Assembly (NCBI RefSeq): GCF_006346315.1
Contig: NZ_VDMR01000009.1
Coordinates: 62,001-126,000, forward strand
Direction of reading: 5' to 3'
Length of the DNA stretch: 64,000 nucleotides
Origin: Nocardioides litoris
GTDB lineage: Bacteria; Actinomycetota; Actinomycetes; Propionibacteriales; Nocardioidaceae
Shown piece after piece: positions 15,235 through 23,086 of the stretch. Numbering within the stretch: position 1 is the first letter of the stretch; every line of letters begins with the position of its first letter. The notes below the pieces were generated by a model, which worked only from the letters and a program-made list of their open reading frames with translations, had not been told where the DNA came from and did no database searches. The position numbers were made by a program, and so were the translations under genes.

Positions 15235-16323
15235 TCAGGTGGCGTGGAGTCGGCGGACGAGGACGAGCAGGAACGGCGCTCCGACGAGCGCGGTGATGAT
15301 GCCGATCGGGATCTCCTGGGGGGCCAGGAGCGTGCGGGCGACGACGTCGGCCCAGACCAGGAGGATCGCGCCCATGAGGGCGGCGACGACGACCACGCGC
15401 CCGTGGGCGCCGCCCACGGCGCGGCGGGCGAGGTGGGGCACGACGAGCCCGACGAACCCGATGCTGCCGGCGGCCGCGACGACCACGCCGACGGCGAGCG
15501 CGACCACGACGAGCAGGCGCAGCCGGAACCGGTCGGGGCGCACGCCCAGGGTGTGCGCGGTCTCGTCGCCGGCGGCGAGCGCGTCGAGGCGGCGGGCCGA
15601 CAGCGTGAGCAGGGCGACGGTCGCGACCACGACGAGGGCGACGACGGCGAGCGGCGCGTCCCACTGCGCCAGGCCGAGCGAGCCCAGCAGCCAGAACATC
15701 ACCGACCGTGCGCCCTCGGCCGAGCCCGAGGCGAAGACGAGGAAGCTGGTCAGCGCGGTCAGGGCGTAGCCGACCGCGACCCCGGCGAGCAGCAGCCGCA
15801 CCGAGGTGACCCGGCCGGCGGTGCGGGCGACGACGAGGACGAGCAGGGCCGCGGCCAGTGCGCCGAGGAACGCCATCAGCTGCAGCGCGTGCTCGACCAG
15901 CCCGGCGCCGATGCCGAACAGGATCGCCGCCGCCGCCCCGCTCGAGGCGCCACTGCCGACGCCGAGCAGGTAGGGGTCGGCCAGGACGTTGCGCACCATC
16001 GCCTGCAGGGCCACCCCGCACACCGCGAGGCCGGCGCCCACCAGCGCCCCGAGCAGCACCCGCGGTAGCCGCACGTCCCACACGATCGCGTCGGCGGGCA
16101 GGCTCCACGTGCGCTCGGTCGGCCAGCCGACCAGGTGGTGGGAGACGACCTGGGCCACCGTGCCCGGCGCCACGGCGAACGCCCCGACCGCGGTCGCCAC
16201 CAGCACCGTCGCCACCAGCCCGACCCCGAGGCCGACCACCCACGCCGTCGTACGACGCCGCGCGGCGCGCAGGCCCAGCGGGTCGGCGAGGTCGGCCTCG
16301 ACCTCGCGCTCGATGACGGTCAC
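15235..16323 (-). CDS. FecCD-family ABC importer permease
   Basis: 362 residues with about ten membrane helices. Family marks include VRLPRVLLGALVGAGLAVCG near residue 90, NVLADPYLLGVGSGA, and the cytoplasmic coupling GDETAHTLGV and GFVGLVVPHLARR. A single permease gene implies a homodimer, as in BtuC/FhuB-type systems. GTG 16323 is preceded by AGGAAGA. It leads the importer operon; a TGCAA-GTCCG-TTGCA palindrome and a -10-like TACGCT lie just upstream (separate entry). Confidence 0.93.
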   Translation of the reverse strand: MTVIEREVEADLADPLGLRAARRRTTAWVVGLGVGLVATVLVATAVGAFAVAPGTVAQVVSHHLVGWPTERTWSLPADAIVWDVRLPRVLLGALVGAGLAVCGVALQAMVRNVLADPYLLGVGSGASSGAAAAILFGIGAGLVEHALQLMAFLGALAAALLVLVVARTAGRVTSVRLLLAGVAVGYALTALTSFLVFASGSAEGARSVMFWLLGSLGLAQWDAPLAVVALVVVATVALLTLSARRLDALAAGDETAHTLGVRPDRFRLRLLVVVALAVGVVVAAAGSIGFVGLVVPHLARRAVGGAHGRVVVVAALMGAILLVWADVVARTLLAPQEIPIGIITALVGAPFLLVLVRRLHAT

Positions 16324-16341
16324 GTGCGCTCTTCCTCTTGT

Positions 16342-16364
16342 TGCAACGGACTTGCAGGAGCGTA
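16342..16364 (-). promoter_or_regulatory. Promoter with palindromic operator of the FecCD importer operon
   Basis: On the minus strand TACGCT (16364-16359, TANNNT -10) is followed after two bases by a perfect 5-5-5 palindrome TGCAAGTCCGTTGCA (16356-16342) that would cover the transcription start, 18 bases upstream of the permease GTG. It does not resemble the DtxR/IdeR box consensus. The regulator is unknown. Confidence 0.5.
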
Positions 16365-16389
16365 GGGGAGGCGGCGTTGATGGCGGTGG

Positions 16390-16864
16390 GTGGGTCAGGT
16401 GGCCGCGCGCTTGGCAGGCCGCGTCTCGGCGTCAAGGACGTCGCTCCGCTCCGCCGCTGCGCGGCGCGCTCCGCGCGTCCTTGACCCCGAGCCTCGCGCG
16501 GCCCGCCGGACTGCGCGCTGTCGGCGCGGCCTCGCAAGCTCGGCGCGCCGCCGCTGGCGCGGCCACCCGCCCCACAGGTCACACGTGACCCGCCGGCACC
16601 ACTCCTGGCGCGGATCTCCCACCCCTGGTTGGTAGTTCCCTGCCAGGAGTGGGAGATCGGCGTCAGGAGTGACATCAGTGTGACGGACGGGGCGGCCGCG
16701 CCAGCGGCGGCGCGGGCGGAGCCCGTGCCGTTGAGCGCGCCGTCAGTCGATCGGGCGAGGCTCCGGGTCAAGGACCGCCGCAGGCGGCCGGCGAAGCCGG
16801 CGCGAGCGCAGCGAGCGTCCTTGACGCGGAGACCCGATCGACTACGCGCGCGGCCGCCCACACC
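16390..16864. repeat. Long structured dispersed repeat, copy 1
   Basis: About 475 bases, highly similar along its length to 54291-54770. Contains three inverted-repeat blocks: GTCAAGGACG/CGTCCTTGAC (about 16431-16486), CACTCCTGGC/GCCAGGAGTG (16600-16609 and 16642-16651), and a second GTCAAGGAC/GTCCTTGAC pair (about 16768-16824) enclosing an internal GCCGGC/GCCGGC stem. It fills the gap between the nitroreductase stop and the importer promoter. Reading frames are not conserved between copies, so it is probably non-coding. No transposase, no flanking duplication seen. Confidence 0.85.
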
Positions 16865-16879
16865 AGCCCCGGAAGACGC

Positions 16880-17680
16880 TCACCGCGACGGCAGACCCAG
16901 GTCCTCCAGCGCAGCCCGCAACGTGTGCCGCCCGGCCATCGACTCCGGTCCGGCGAGGCGGGCGAGGACGCGGTCGGTCCAGGCGCCGGTGAGCCCGTGC
17001 TCGCGGTTGTACGCCGCCAGGTGCTCGTCGTAGGCGTCGAGGTGCGCGTCGGCCGACTCGGCGTCGTAGGTCTCGAGGTGCAGCACAGCGCCCTGGGGGA
17101 GCCGGGGCTTGATGTCGGCGTCCTCGCCGGGGTCGGGCACGCCGACGGCGAGCCCGAAGGCGGCGACGGCGCCGTGGGGGAGGCCGAGCTCGGCGGCGAC
17201 CTCGCCGGGCTGGTTGCGGACGGCGCCGACGTAGGTGCACCCGAGGCCCAGGGACTCCGCGGCGACGACGGCGTTCTGCGCGGCCAGGGCGGCGTCGACG
17301 AACCCGATGATCGTGCTCTCGAGGTAGTCCGGGGCCTCCAGGGGCGTCCCGGCCCGCTCGGCGAGGCGGCGGGCGCGGGAGAGGTCGGCGACCCAGACGA
17401 GGAAGACCGCCGCCCGCGTGATCCAGTCCTGCTCGCCGGCGAGCGCGGCCAGTCGTGCCTTGCGGTCGGGGTCGCGGACGGCGACCACGCTCCAGGCCTG
17501 GAGGTTGGACGACGTCGACGCCGACTGCGCGGCCGCGACCAGGGTCCCGAGCTGCTCGTCGGAGACCTCGCCGTCGGCGAAGCGGCGCACGGACCGGTGG
17601 GCGACCTGCAGGGCCACGACGGGGCTGCCCGAGGTGGGGGTCGGCTGATCGCCGTAACGACCATTGTCTAGTGTCTTCAT
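16880..17680 (-). CDS. Nitroreductase-family flavin (FMN) reductase / NADPH oxidoreductase
   Basis: 266 residues. The N-terminal HRSVRRFADGEVSDEQL and the LGLGCTYVGAVRNQ segment are characteristic of FMN-binding nitroreductase-fold NADPH oxidoreductases (NfsA/NfrA-like). Divergent from the monooxygenase-ABC cluster, it is a good candidate for supplying reduced FMN to the two LLM monooxygenases, in place of SsuE; this is inferred from position. Start: ATG 17680 lies six bases after TAGGTT, fitting a leaderless transcript, so it is preferred over the in-frame ATG at 17686, which would sit directly against the -10. Confidence 0.85.
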   Translation of the reverse strand: MKTLDNGRYGDQPTPTSGSPVVALQVAHRSVRRFADGEVSDEQLGTLVAAAQSASTSSNLQAWSVVAVRDPDRKARLAALAGEQDWITRAAVFLVWVADLSRARRLAERAGTPLEAPDYLESTIIGFVDAALAAQNAVVAAESLGLGCTYVGAVRNQPGEVAAELGLPHGAVAAFGLAVGVPDPGEDADIKPRLPQGAVLHLETYDAESADAHLDAYDEHLAAYNREHGLTGAWTDRVLARLAGPESMAGRHTLRAALEDLGLPSR

Positions 17681-17686
17681 GGTCAT

Positions 17687-17696
17687 AACCTAGTTT
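17687..17696. promoter_or_regulatory. Bidirectional overlapping -10 elements (AACCTAGTTT)
   Basis: The minus-strand -10 TAGGTT (17692-17687) and the plus-strand -10 TAGTTT (17691-17696) share the central TA. The first would drive the nitroreductase gene (leaderless ATG 17680), the second the SsuD-like gene (GAGGAG site, ATG 17730). The same layout occurs at 53751-53760. Confidence 0.5.
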
Positions 17697-17729
17697 GACG
17701 CTCCCGCCCACCCGATCCGAGGAGACAGC

Positions 17730-18833
17730 ATGACCATCCCCGAGCTGCTCTGGTACATCCCCAACCAGGTCGAGCCCGGCCACCGCGGTGACGACGTCGT
17801 CGAGGACCACAACAGCCTCGACACCCTCACCGAGCACGCCCGCGCGCTCGAGCAGCACGGCTGGCTCGGCGCCCTGCTCGGCACGAGCTGGGGGCGGCCC
17901 GACACGTTCACCGTCGCCACCGCGCTCGCGGTCCGCACCGAGACCTTCTCGCCCCTGGTGGCCATCCGTCCGGGCTACTGGCGCCCGGCCCACTTCGCCT
18001 CCGCCGCCGCCACCCTCGACCACCTCACCGGCGGCCGGCTGCGCGTCAACGTCGTCTCCGGCCAGGACCACCTCGCGGCGTACGGCGACAGCGAGGGCGA
18101 CCAGGCCCACCGCTACGCCCGCACCCGGGAGTTCATGCAGCTGGTCCGGCGGCTGTGGACCGAGGAGTCGGTGACGTTCCGCGGCGAGCACTTCTCGGTC
18201 ACCGACTCCACCGTGCGGCCGCGCATCCAGCCGCGACCGGGCCCGGGCGCCGGCGGCACGCGGCGCCACCCGCGGCTGTACTTCGGCGGCGCGTCGGAGG
18301 CCGCCGAGCGGGTCGCCGCCACCGAGGCCGACGTGCAGCTGTTCTGGGGCGAGCCCCTCGCCGGCGTCGAGGAGCGGATCGACCGGCTGCGCAAGCTCGC
18401 CGCCGACCTCGGGCGCGAGCACGCCCCGCTGGAGTTCGGGCTGCGCATCACCACGGTGGTGCGCGAGACCAGCGAGGAGGCCTGGGCCGACGCCGAGGCC
18501 AGGGTGGCCGCCATGGCCGCGGAGCAGGCCGGCGGCGGCGGACCGCTCAAGCGCGACGAGCGCCCGCACCCCGGCCACGCCGTGGGGCAGCAGCGGCTGC
18601 TCGACCTGGCCGAGCGCGGCGACGTGCTCGACGACAACCTGTACACCGCTCCCGGCCGGTACGGCGGCGGCGGGGCCGGCACGACCTGGTTGGTCGGCTC
18701 CGCACCGGAGGTAGCGGCCTCGCTGCGCCGCTACCAGGAGCTCGGCGTCTCGACGTTCGTGCTCTCCGACACGCCGTACCTGCAGGAGATCCACCGGCAG
18801 GGCGAGCTGCTGCTGCCGTTGCTGCGCGACTGA
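17730..18833 (+). CDS. SsuD-like FMNH2-dependent LLM-class monooxygenase
   Basis: 367 residues, length of alkanesulfonate monooxygenase SsuD. Bacterial luciferase-like fold signs: WYIPNQVEPGHRG at the N-terminus, RPGYWRPAHFASAAATLDHL, GRLRVNVVSGQD, and the C-terminal LVGSAPEVAASLRRYQELG. SsuD enzymes oxidise alkanesulfonates to aldehyde and sulfite using FMNH2 and O2. It has its own GAGGAG site and is separated by 110 bases from the ssuA-like gene, so it may be transcribed alone or with the transporter. The organosulfur substrate is not known. Confidence 0.85.
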   Translation: MTIPELLWYIPNQVEPGHRGDDVVEDHNSLDTLTEHARALEQHGWLGALLGTSWGRPDTFTVATALAVRTETFSPLVAIRPGYWRPAHFASAAATLDHLTGGRLRVNVVSGQDHLAAYGDSEGDQAHRYARTREFMQLVRRLWTEESVTFRGEHFSVTDSTVRPRIQPRPGPGAGGTRRHPRLYFGGASEAAERVAATEADVQLFWGEPLAGVEERIDRLRKLAADLGREHAPLEFGLRITTVVRETSEEAWADAEARVAAMAAEQAGGGGPLKRDERPHPGHAVGQQRLLDLAERGDVLDDNLYTAPGRYGGGGAGTTWLVGSAPEVAASLRRYQELGVSTFVLSDTPYLQEIHRQGELLLPLLRD

Positions 18834-18888
18834 GCGCACCGACCCCGACGCAGCCGTCCCACTCCGCGAGTCGCTGCAGCGCCGCATA

Positions 18889-18913
18889 TGTCTACTGTGT
18901 CAATGTAGATACA
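18889..18913 (+). promoter_or_regulatory. AT-rich inverted repeat upstream of the sulfonate ABC operon
   Basis: An unusually AT-rich patch in this GC-rich DNA with imperfect dyad symmetry: TGTCTAC, nine bases, GTAGATACA. It lies about 31 bases before the GTG of the ssuA-like gene. It could be an operator and/or promoter; no regulator is assigned. Confidence 0.35.
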
Positions 18914-18943
18914 CAAGAACGAACCACCCCCCGAGGAGATCCT

Positions 18944-20035
18944 GTGTCCCACGCACCCCGACCCACCCGGCCGCCCGGCCGACGACGCCTGGCGGCGCTG
19001 ACCGCCGCCGGTGTCGTCGCGACCCTCGCTCTGGCCGGCTGCGGCGGCGAGGAGGCCGGCCCCCGGCTCGACGCCTCCGCCCCGGTCCCCGACGACGTGC
19101 CGGCCGGCACCGTCCTGCGCATCGGTGACCCGACCACCCAGGCCGCCCTCGAGCTCTCCGGGCTCGACGACGAGCTGCCCTTCGACGTCGAGTGGGCCAA
19201 CATCAGCGGCGGCCCCAAGACGCTCGAGGCCTTCCGGGCCGACGCCCTCGACGTGGGCGCCGTGGCCGACATCCCGCCGCTGTTCGCCACCTGGACCGGC
19301 ACCGACGTCAAGATCGTGGCCACCCGCCTCACCGTCGACCCGCTCGAGCACCCGACGTACGAGCTGGGGGTCGCGCCCGGCGTCGACGTCGCCGAGACCG
19401 CCGACCTGCGCGGCAAGAAGATCGCCTACAGTCCCGGCCAGGCCCAGGGGGCGCTCGTGCTCAAGGTGCTCCAGGAGGCCGGGCTGGCCCAGGACGACGT
19501 GCAGCTGGTCGAGATGGCCAGCGTCGACGACGTCTACGTCAACGCCCTCGGCAGCGGGCAGGTCGACGTGGCCCCGCTCGGGCAGACCCTCGTGCCGCCC
19601 TTCCTGGCCAAGTACGGCGCCGAGGGCGGCACCACCATCGCGCCCGGCACCCGCGACGACTACTGGCACCTGTACGTGCCGACCGAGACCCTCGAGGACG
19701 CGGACAAGGCCGCGGCCCTGAAGAAGTACACCGAGGTCTGGGCCGAGGCGGTCGCGTGGGTCGACGAGCACCCCGACGAGTTCGCCCAGGGCTACTACGT
19801 GGAGAAGGAGGGCCTCGCGCCCGAGGACGCCACGGCGCTCGTGACCGCCCTCGGCACCTACGAGGTCCCGCCCACCTGGGACGAGGTGGTCACCGAGCAC
19901 CAGGCCACCGCCGACCTCCTCGCCTCCGAGCAGGGCCACGAGCCCCTCGACGTCGCCTCGCTCTACGACCGGCGCTACGAGCCGGCGGCCGAGGCCGCGC
20001 CGTCGGGCGAGCAGTCCGAGAAGGCGGCCTCGTGA
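18944..20035 (+). CDS. SsuA-like ABC transporter substrate-binding lipoprotein
   Basis: 363 residues from GTG 18944, with GAGGAG seven bases upstream. Signal peptide with lipobox VATLALAGCGG. The mature part matches nitrate/sulfonate/taurine-binding proteins of the SsuA/TauA/NMT1 type: LRIGDPTTQAALELSG, ALDVGAVADIPPLFA, LRGKKIAYSPGQAQGALVLK. Captures an aliphatic sulfonate or similar small organosulfur compound outside the membrane. The GTG of the permease gene overlaps its stop. Confidence 0.9.
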   Translation: MSHAPRPTRPPGRRRLAALTAAGVVATLALAGCGGEEAGPRLDASAPVPDDVPAGTVLRIGDPTTQAALELSGLDDELPFDVEWANISGGPKTLEAFRADALDVGAVADIPPLFATWTGTDVKIVATRLTVDPLEHPTYELGVAPGVDVAETADLRGKKIAYSPGQAQGALVLKVLQEAGLAQDDVQLVEMASVDDVYVNALGSGQVDVAPLGQTLVPPFLAKYGAEGGTTIAPGTRDDYWHLYVPTETLEDADKAAALKKYTEVWAEAVAWVDEHPDEFAQGYYVEKEGLAPEDATALVTALGTYEVPPTWDEVVTEHQATADLLASEQGHEPLDVASLYDRRYEPAAEAAPSGEQSEKAAS

Positions 20036-20892
20036 GCACCCCGACCCTGACCCGCAGCGAGCAGGTCGCGGCCGGCACGCGGATCGCCGGCACGCCGACC
20101 GACGACCGGGTGCGGCTGCGCCGCCTCGGCCCCGGCCGCCGGGTCCCCGGCGGCATCCTCCTCGGGCCGGTGCTGCTCCTGGCCGGCTGGGTCGTGGGCT
20201 CGGCCACCGGGCTCCTCGACGAGCGCACCCTCTCCGCGCCGTGGACCGTCCTCGAGACCGCCCGCGAGCTGTGGGCCGACGGCCGCCTGCAGGACGGCCT
20301 CGTCACCTCGGCCACCCGGGCCGCGCTCGGCCTCGGGCTCGGGGTCGCGGTGGGCCTGGTGCTCGCGGTGGTCGCCGGCCTGTTCCGCCTCGGCGAGGCC
20401 GTCATCGACGGGCCGGTGCAGGTCAAGCGCTCGATCCCGAGCCTGGCGCTCATCCCGCTGCTGATCCTCTGGTTCGGCATCGGGGAGGAGATGAAGGTCT
20501 GCACGATCGCCCTGGGCGTCCTCGTGCCGATCTACATCCACACCCACCACGGCCTGCGCGGCATCGACAGCCGGTACGCCGAGCTGGCCGAGACCATCGG
20601 CCTGGGCCGCCTGGCCTTCCTGCGCCAGGTGGTCGTGCCCGGCGCCCTGCCCGGGTTCCTGCTCGGGCTGCGGTTCGCGGTCACCTCCGCCCTGCTGGCC
20701 CTGGTCGTCGTCGAGCAGGTCAACGCCACCAGCGGCATCGGCTACATGATCACGCTCGCGTCCAGCTATGGGCAGACCGACGTCATCGTCGTCGGGCTCG
20801 TCGTGTACGCCGTCCTCGGCCTGGCGGCCGACGGCGCCGTACGCCTGATCGGGAGGAAGGCGCTCACGTGGCGACGGACACTCGAGAGCTAG
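20032..20892 (+). CDS. SsuC-like ABC transporter permease
   Basis: 286 residues with six membrane helices and the BPD_transp_1 EAA-type loop AELAETIGLGRLAFLRQVVVP followed by GFLLGLRFAVTSALLALVVVEQ, as in SsuC/TauC. GTG start overlaps the ssuA-like stop (GTGA) and its 3' end overlaps the start of the ATPase gene by 25 bases, so all three transporter genes are one operon. Confidence 0.92.
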   Translation: MSTPTLTRSEQVAAGTRIAGTPTDDRVRLRRLGPGRRVPGGILLGPVLLLAGWVVGSATGLLDERTLSAPWTVLETARELWADGRLQDGLVTSATRAALGLGLGVAVGLVLAVVAGLFRLGEAVIDGPVQVKRSIPSLALIPLLILWFGIGEEMKVCTIALGVLVPIYIHTHHGLRGIDSRYAELAETIGLGRLAFLRQVVVPGALPGFLLGLRFAVTSALLALVVVEQVNATSGIGYMITLASSYGQTDVIVVGLVVYAVLGLAADGAVRLIGRKALTWRRTLES

Positions 20893-21728
20893 AGGCGGTG
20901 CGCCCGGCCGTGGAGGTCGAGGCCCTGCACCGCAGCTTCAACCGGACCGGCGGGGTCCTCCACGGCCTCGACCTGCGCATCGGGGCGGGGGAGTTCGTCG
21001 CCCTCATCGGCCGCAGCGGCAGCGGCAAGAGCACGCTGCTGCGGGCCCTGGCCGGGCTCGACCGCGGCGTCGACGGCCACGGGCGGGTCCGCGTGCCGGC
21101 CAAGGTGTCGATGGTCTTCCAGGACTCGCGCCTGCTGCCGTGGAAGCGGGTCCTGGACAACGTCGTCCTCGGCCTCGACGGGCGCGACGCCCGCGAGCGC
21201 GGACGCCGGGCCCTGGCCGAGGTCGGCCTCGCCGGGCGCGAGAAGGCCTGGCCCCACCAGCTGTCCGGGGGCGAGGCGCAGCGCGCCGCCCTGGCCCGCT
21301 CGCTCGTGCGTGACCCCGAGCTGCTGCTGGCCGACGAGCCGTTCGGGGCGCTCGACGCGCTGACCCGGCTCAACATGCACACGCTCCTGCGCGAGCTGTG
21401 CGAGCGGCACCGGCCCGCCGTCCTGCTCGTGACCCACGACGTCGACGAGGCGATCGTGCTCGCCGACCGGGTCATCGTGCTCGACGACGGCGTCGTGCAG
21501 AGTGACGTGCGCGTCGAGCTCGGCTCGCGCCGCGACCCCGCCGACGCCGGGTTCGCCGCCCTGCGCCGGCGCCTGCTGGGTGCCCTGGGCGTCGACGTCG
21601 ACGAGGACGGGCTCGTGCACGACCCCGACCCCGACGACCTCGCGCACGACCGGCCCGACCGCAGCCGCGGCACCGACCGCAAGACCGACCGCACGACCGG
21701 CCGCACGACCGGCCGGGAGGGCGCCTGA
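20868..21728 (+). CDS. SsuB-like ABC transporter ATPase
   Basis: 286 residues. Walker A LIGRSGSGKSTLLRAL, Q-loop VFQDSRLLPWKRVLDN, signature LSGGEAQRAALARSL, Walker B LLLADEPFGALDAL, switch His in LLVTHDVDEAI; the FQDSRLLPW sequence is typical of SsuB/TauB. The start GTG 20868 has GGAGGAAGG upstream. The C-terminus has an odd low-complexity tail of Thr/Asp/Arg/Gly repeats (about the last 25 residues) encoded by a short tandem repeat. Confidence 0.92.
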   Translation: MATDTRELEAVRPAVEVEALHRSFNRTGGVLHGLDLRIGAGEFVALIGRSGSGKSTLLRALAGLDRGVDGHGRVRVPAKVSMVFQDSRLLPWKRVLDNVVLGLDGRDARERGRRALAEVGLAGREKAWPHQLSGGEAQRAALARSLVRDPELLLADEPFGALDALTRLNMHTLLRELCERHRPAVLLVTHDVDEAIVLADRVIVLDDGVVQSDVRVELGSRRDPADAGFAALRRRLLGALGVDVDEDGLVHDPDPDDLAHDRPDRSRGTDRKTDRTTGRTTGREGA

Positions 21729-23086
21729 TGGCCGCGCGCACCGGCCGGCGGCCGCTGCACCTCAACGCCTTCCTCATGGGCGTCGGCCACCACGAGGCGG
21801 CGTGGCGGCTGCCGGGGGTCGACCCGGCCGCGGCCCTCGACGTGCACCACTACGTCGCCCTCGCCCGCACCGCCGAGCGCGGGCTGATGGACTCGGTGTT
21901 CTTCGCCGACTCCCCGGCCCTCGTCGGCGACGTCGGCCGCCGCCCGGCGGGCACGCTCGACCCGACGCTGCTGCTGGCCGCGATGGCGCTGGCCACCGAG
22001 CGCATCGGCCTGGTCGCGACCGCGTCGACGTCGTACGACGAGCCGTGGAACCTGGCCCGCCGCTTCGCCTCCCTCGACCACCTCAGCGGCGGGCGCGCGG
22101 GGTGGAACGTCGTCACCACCGCGACCCTCGACGCGGCCCGCAACTTCGGCCTCGACGCGCTGCCGGCGCACCGCGACCGCTACGAGCGGGCGGAGGAGGT
22201 CGTCGAGGTCGCCACGGCCCTGTGGGACTCCTGGGACGACGACGCGGTGCTCGCCGACCAGGCCGCCGGCGTGTGGGGCGACGCCACGAAGGTGCACCCG
22301 CCCGAGCACGTGGGGCGGCACTTCCGGGTCGCCGGACCGCTCAACCTGCCGCGCTCGCCGCAGGGCCGCCCGGTGCTGGTGCAGGCCGGCTCCTCCCAGG
22401 ACGGGCGCGCGTTCGCCGCCCGGCACGCCGAGGCCGTCTTCACCGCCCAGCAGACCCTCGCCGAGGCCCAGGACTTCTGCGCCGACGTCAAGGACCGCGC
22501 GCGCCGGCTCGGCCGCGACCCCGAGCACGTCGTCGTGCTGCCGGGCATCGTGCCGGTGCTCGGGTCGACCGAGGCCGAGGCCCGGGCGCTGGAGCGCGAG
22601 CTCGACGAGCTGATCCGTCCCGAGCACGCGCGCGACCAGCTGGCGCGCACCCTGCGCCTGGCCCCCGAGGACCTCGCGCTCGACCGCCCGCTGCCCGCCG
22701 ACCTGCCGGCCGAGGACGAGATCGAGGGCGCCAAGTCGCGCTACACGCTCATCGTGTCGCTGGCCCGGCGGGAGCGGCTGACGGTCCGCGAGCTCATCGG
22801 CCGGCTCGGCGGCGGCCGCGGCCACCACACCGTGGTCGGCACGCCCGAGCAGGTGGCGGGCACGATGCTGGCCTGGGCCGACGCCGGCGCCGCCGACGGG
22901 TTCAACGTCATGCCGCCCGTGCTGCCCGCCGGGCTCGAGGTCTTCGTCGAGGAGGTGGTGCCGCTGCTGCAGGCCCGCGGCCGCTTCCGGACGGCGTACG
23001 CCGGCACCACGCTGCGCGACCACCTCGGACTGCCCCGGCCGGCGGTCGACCGAGCACGAGGCCGGCAGGAGAGGGTGACGGCATGA
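21728..23086 (+). CDS. NtaA/DmoA/SnaA-type FMN-dependent LLM monooxygenase
   Basis: 452 residues. N-terminal LHLNAFLMGVGHHEAAWR and the later segments TASTSYDEPWNLARRFASLD, SGGRAGWNVVTT, NLPRSPQGRPVLVQAGSS are hallmarks of the nitrilotriacetate/dibenzothiophene-sulfone monooxygenase branch of the luciferase-like superfamily. It needs reduced FMN. Its ATG overlaps the ATPase stop (TGATG), so it belongs to the transporter operon; with the SsuD-like enzyme it gives the cluster two distinct monooxygenases. Substrate unknown; organosulfur compound likely from context. Confidence 0.88.
   Translation: MAARTGRRPLHLNAFLMGVGHHEAAWRLPGVDPAAALDVHHYVALARTAERGLMDSVFFADSPALVGDVGRRPAGTLDPTLLLAAMALATERIGLVATASTSYDEPWNLARRFASLDHLSGGRAGWNVVTTATLDAARNFGLDALPAHRDRYERAEEVVEVATALWDSWDDDAVLADQAAGVWGDATKVHPPEHVGRHFRVAGPLNLPRSPQGRPVLVQAGSSQDGRAFAARHAEAVFTAQQTLAEAQDFCADVKDRARRLGRDPEHVVVLPGIVPVLGSTEAEARALERELDELIRPEHARDQLARTLRLAPEDLALDRPLPADLPAEDEIEGAKSRYTLIVSLARRERLTVRELIGRLGGGRGHHTVVGTPEQVAGTMLAWADAGAADGFNVMPPVLPAGLEVFVEEVVPLLQARGRFRTAYAGTTLRDHLGLPRPAVDRARGRQERVTA

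Noticed and set aside
14237..16861. Extended N-terminus of the substrate-binding protein
   Set aside because: The frame is open far upstream but runs antisense-like through the permease gene and repeat copy 1; the lipoprotein signal and AGGAG site fix the start at 15211.
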